Shown here piece after piece: positions 63,918 through 64,000 of a stretch of DNA of 64,000 nucleotides (the first letter of the stretch is position 1; each line of letters starts with the position of its first letter). A model generated the notes under the pieces. It was not told where the DNA came from, searched no databases, and saw only the letters and a program-made list of their open reading frames with translations. Source of the stretch: Alistipes muris. GTDB lineage: Bacteria > Bacteroidota > Bacteroidia > Bacteroidales > Rikenellaceae. The stretch is from assembly GCF_943193205.1 (NCBI RefSeq), contig NZ_CALPDD010000001.1, forward strand, positions 247,420-311,419, in the 5' to 3' direction. A program made the position numbers and the translations under genes.

Positions 63918-64000
63918 TTCTTAATTCTTAATTCTTAATTCTTAATTCTTAATTCTTAATTCTTAATTCTTAATTCTTAATTCTTAATTCTTAATTCTTA
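63918..64000. repeat. Tandem repeat of TTCTTAA
   Basis: Nearly twelve perfect copies of the 7-mer run to the window edge and probably beyond. The region 63700-64000 has no supported gene. Confidence 0.97.

Noticed and set aside
63611..63931. 106-codon frame near the right edge
   Set aside because: It crosses the promoter of the biotin-dependent gene and the inverted-repeat element, and has no domain.

Overview
This window comes from a GC-rich member of the Bacteroidales, most likely Alistipes or a close relative in the Rikenellaceae. The evidence is the recurrent Bacteroidetes promoter signature (TTTG or TTG, 19-21 nt, then TAnnTTTG), TonB receptors with carboxypeptidase-like N-terminal domains, Bacteroidetes-type NusB, DUF2795 and NspC proteins, and a cysteate-synthase-like enzyme of the kind expected in sulfonolipid-making Alistipes. 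The genus is inference; the phylum-level call is strong. Most of the window is chromosomal housekeeping DNA with short intergenic spaces. No phage, insertion sequence or CRISPR array was seen.

Layout, left half. 0-8.5 kb: end of a phosphoesterase-like gene, a sialate O-acetylesterase, a FeoA-FeoB fusion iron transporter with its small Cys-rich partner, LrgA/LrgB, an AspT/YidE-type transporter and a PLP aminotransferase. 8.6-16 kb: purT and a cyclophilin lipoprotein, tmRNA, an FtsE-type ATPase, gyrB, udk and a WG-repeat protein. 16-19.3 kb: mutS and a uracil-DNA-glycosylase-superfamily protein. 19.3-22.3 kb is the most unusual part: two dispersed repeats, a long leader with a predicted pseudoknot, a frameshifted BspA-type leucine-rich-repeat lipoprotein, and a nuclease-like protein of unknown role. 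22.4-26.5 kb: a RecD-like helicase, a conserved hypothetical protein, DUF3822, rsmD, tRNA-Asp and a nitroreductase.

Layout, right half. 26.6-31.8 kb is one operon (DUF362 lipoprotein, DUF1893, TonB receptor, ECF-type S component, Fe-S aldo/keto reductase) that looks like an uptake system for an unidentified small molecule. 31.8-33.4 kb: an AraC regulator divergent from a cupin lipoprotein. 33.4-39.9 kb: a complete histidine-degradation operon ftcD-hutU-hutH-hutI, which takes histidine through urocanate, imidazolonepropionate and formiminoglutamate to glutamate plus a one-carbon unit on tetrahydrofolate. 40-47.1 kb: a TonB receptor, a family-10 pectate lyase, cysteate synthase, and the two enzymes of the carboxynorspermidine route to polyamines. 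47.2-53.2 kb: tRNA-Lys, a YdeI-like protein, DUF1573, nusB, DUF2795, and a miaA / flavoprotein / hypothetical / cobalamin adenosyltransferase operon. 53.5-63.6 kb: TspO, YbaK, a HAD hydrolase, a large Oar-like TonB receptor with a G9 tract, an AI-2E-family permease, tRNA-Met, an atypical K+-channel-like protein, mscL and a biotin-dependent carboxylase/decarboxylase subunit. The window ends in a small inverted-repeat element and a 7-nt tandem repeat.

Cross-cutting signals: a 64-bp hairpin element with a promoter in three copies, a TAAAACGTTTTA palindrome in three perfect copies between 28.8 and 36.2 kb, a second REP-like repeat in two copies, and several genes whose start codon lies only 4-8 nt behind the -7 box, suggesting leaderless or nearly leaderless mRNAs.
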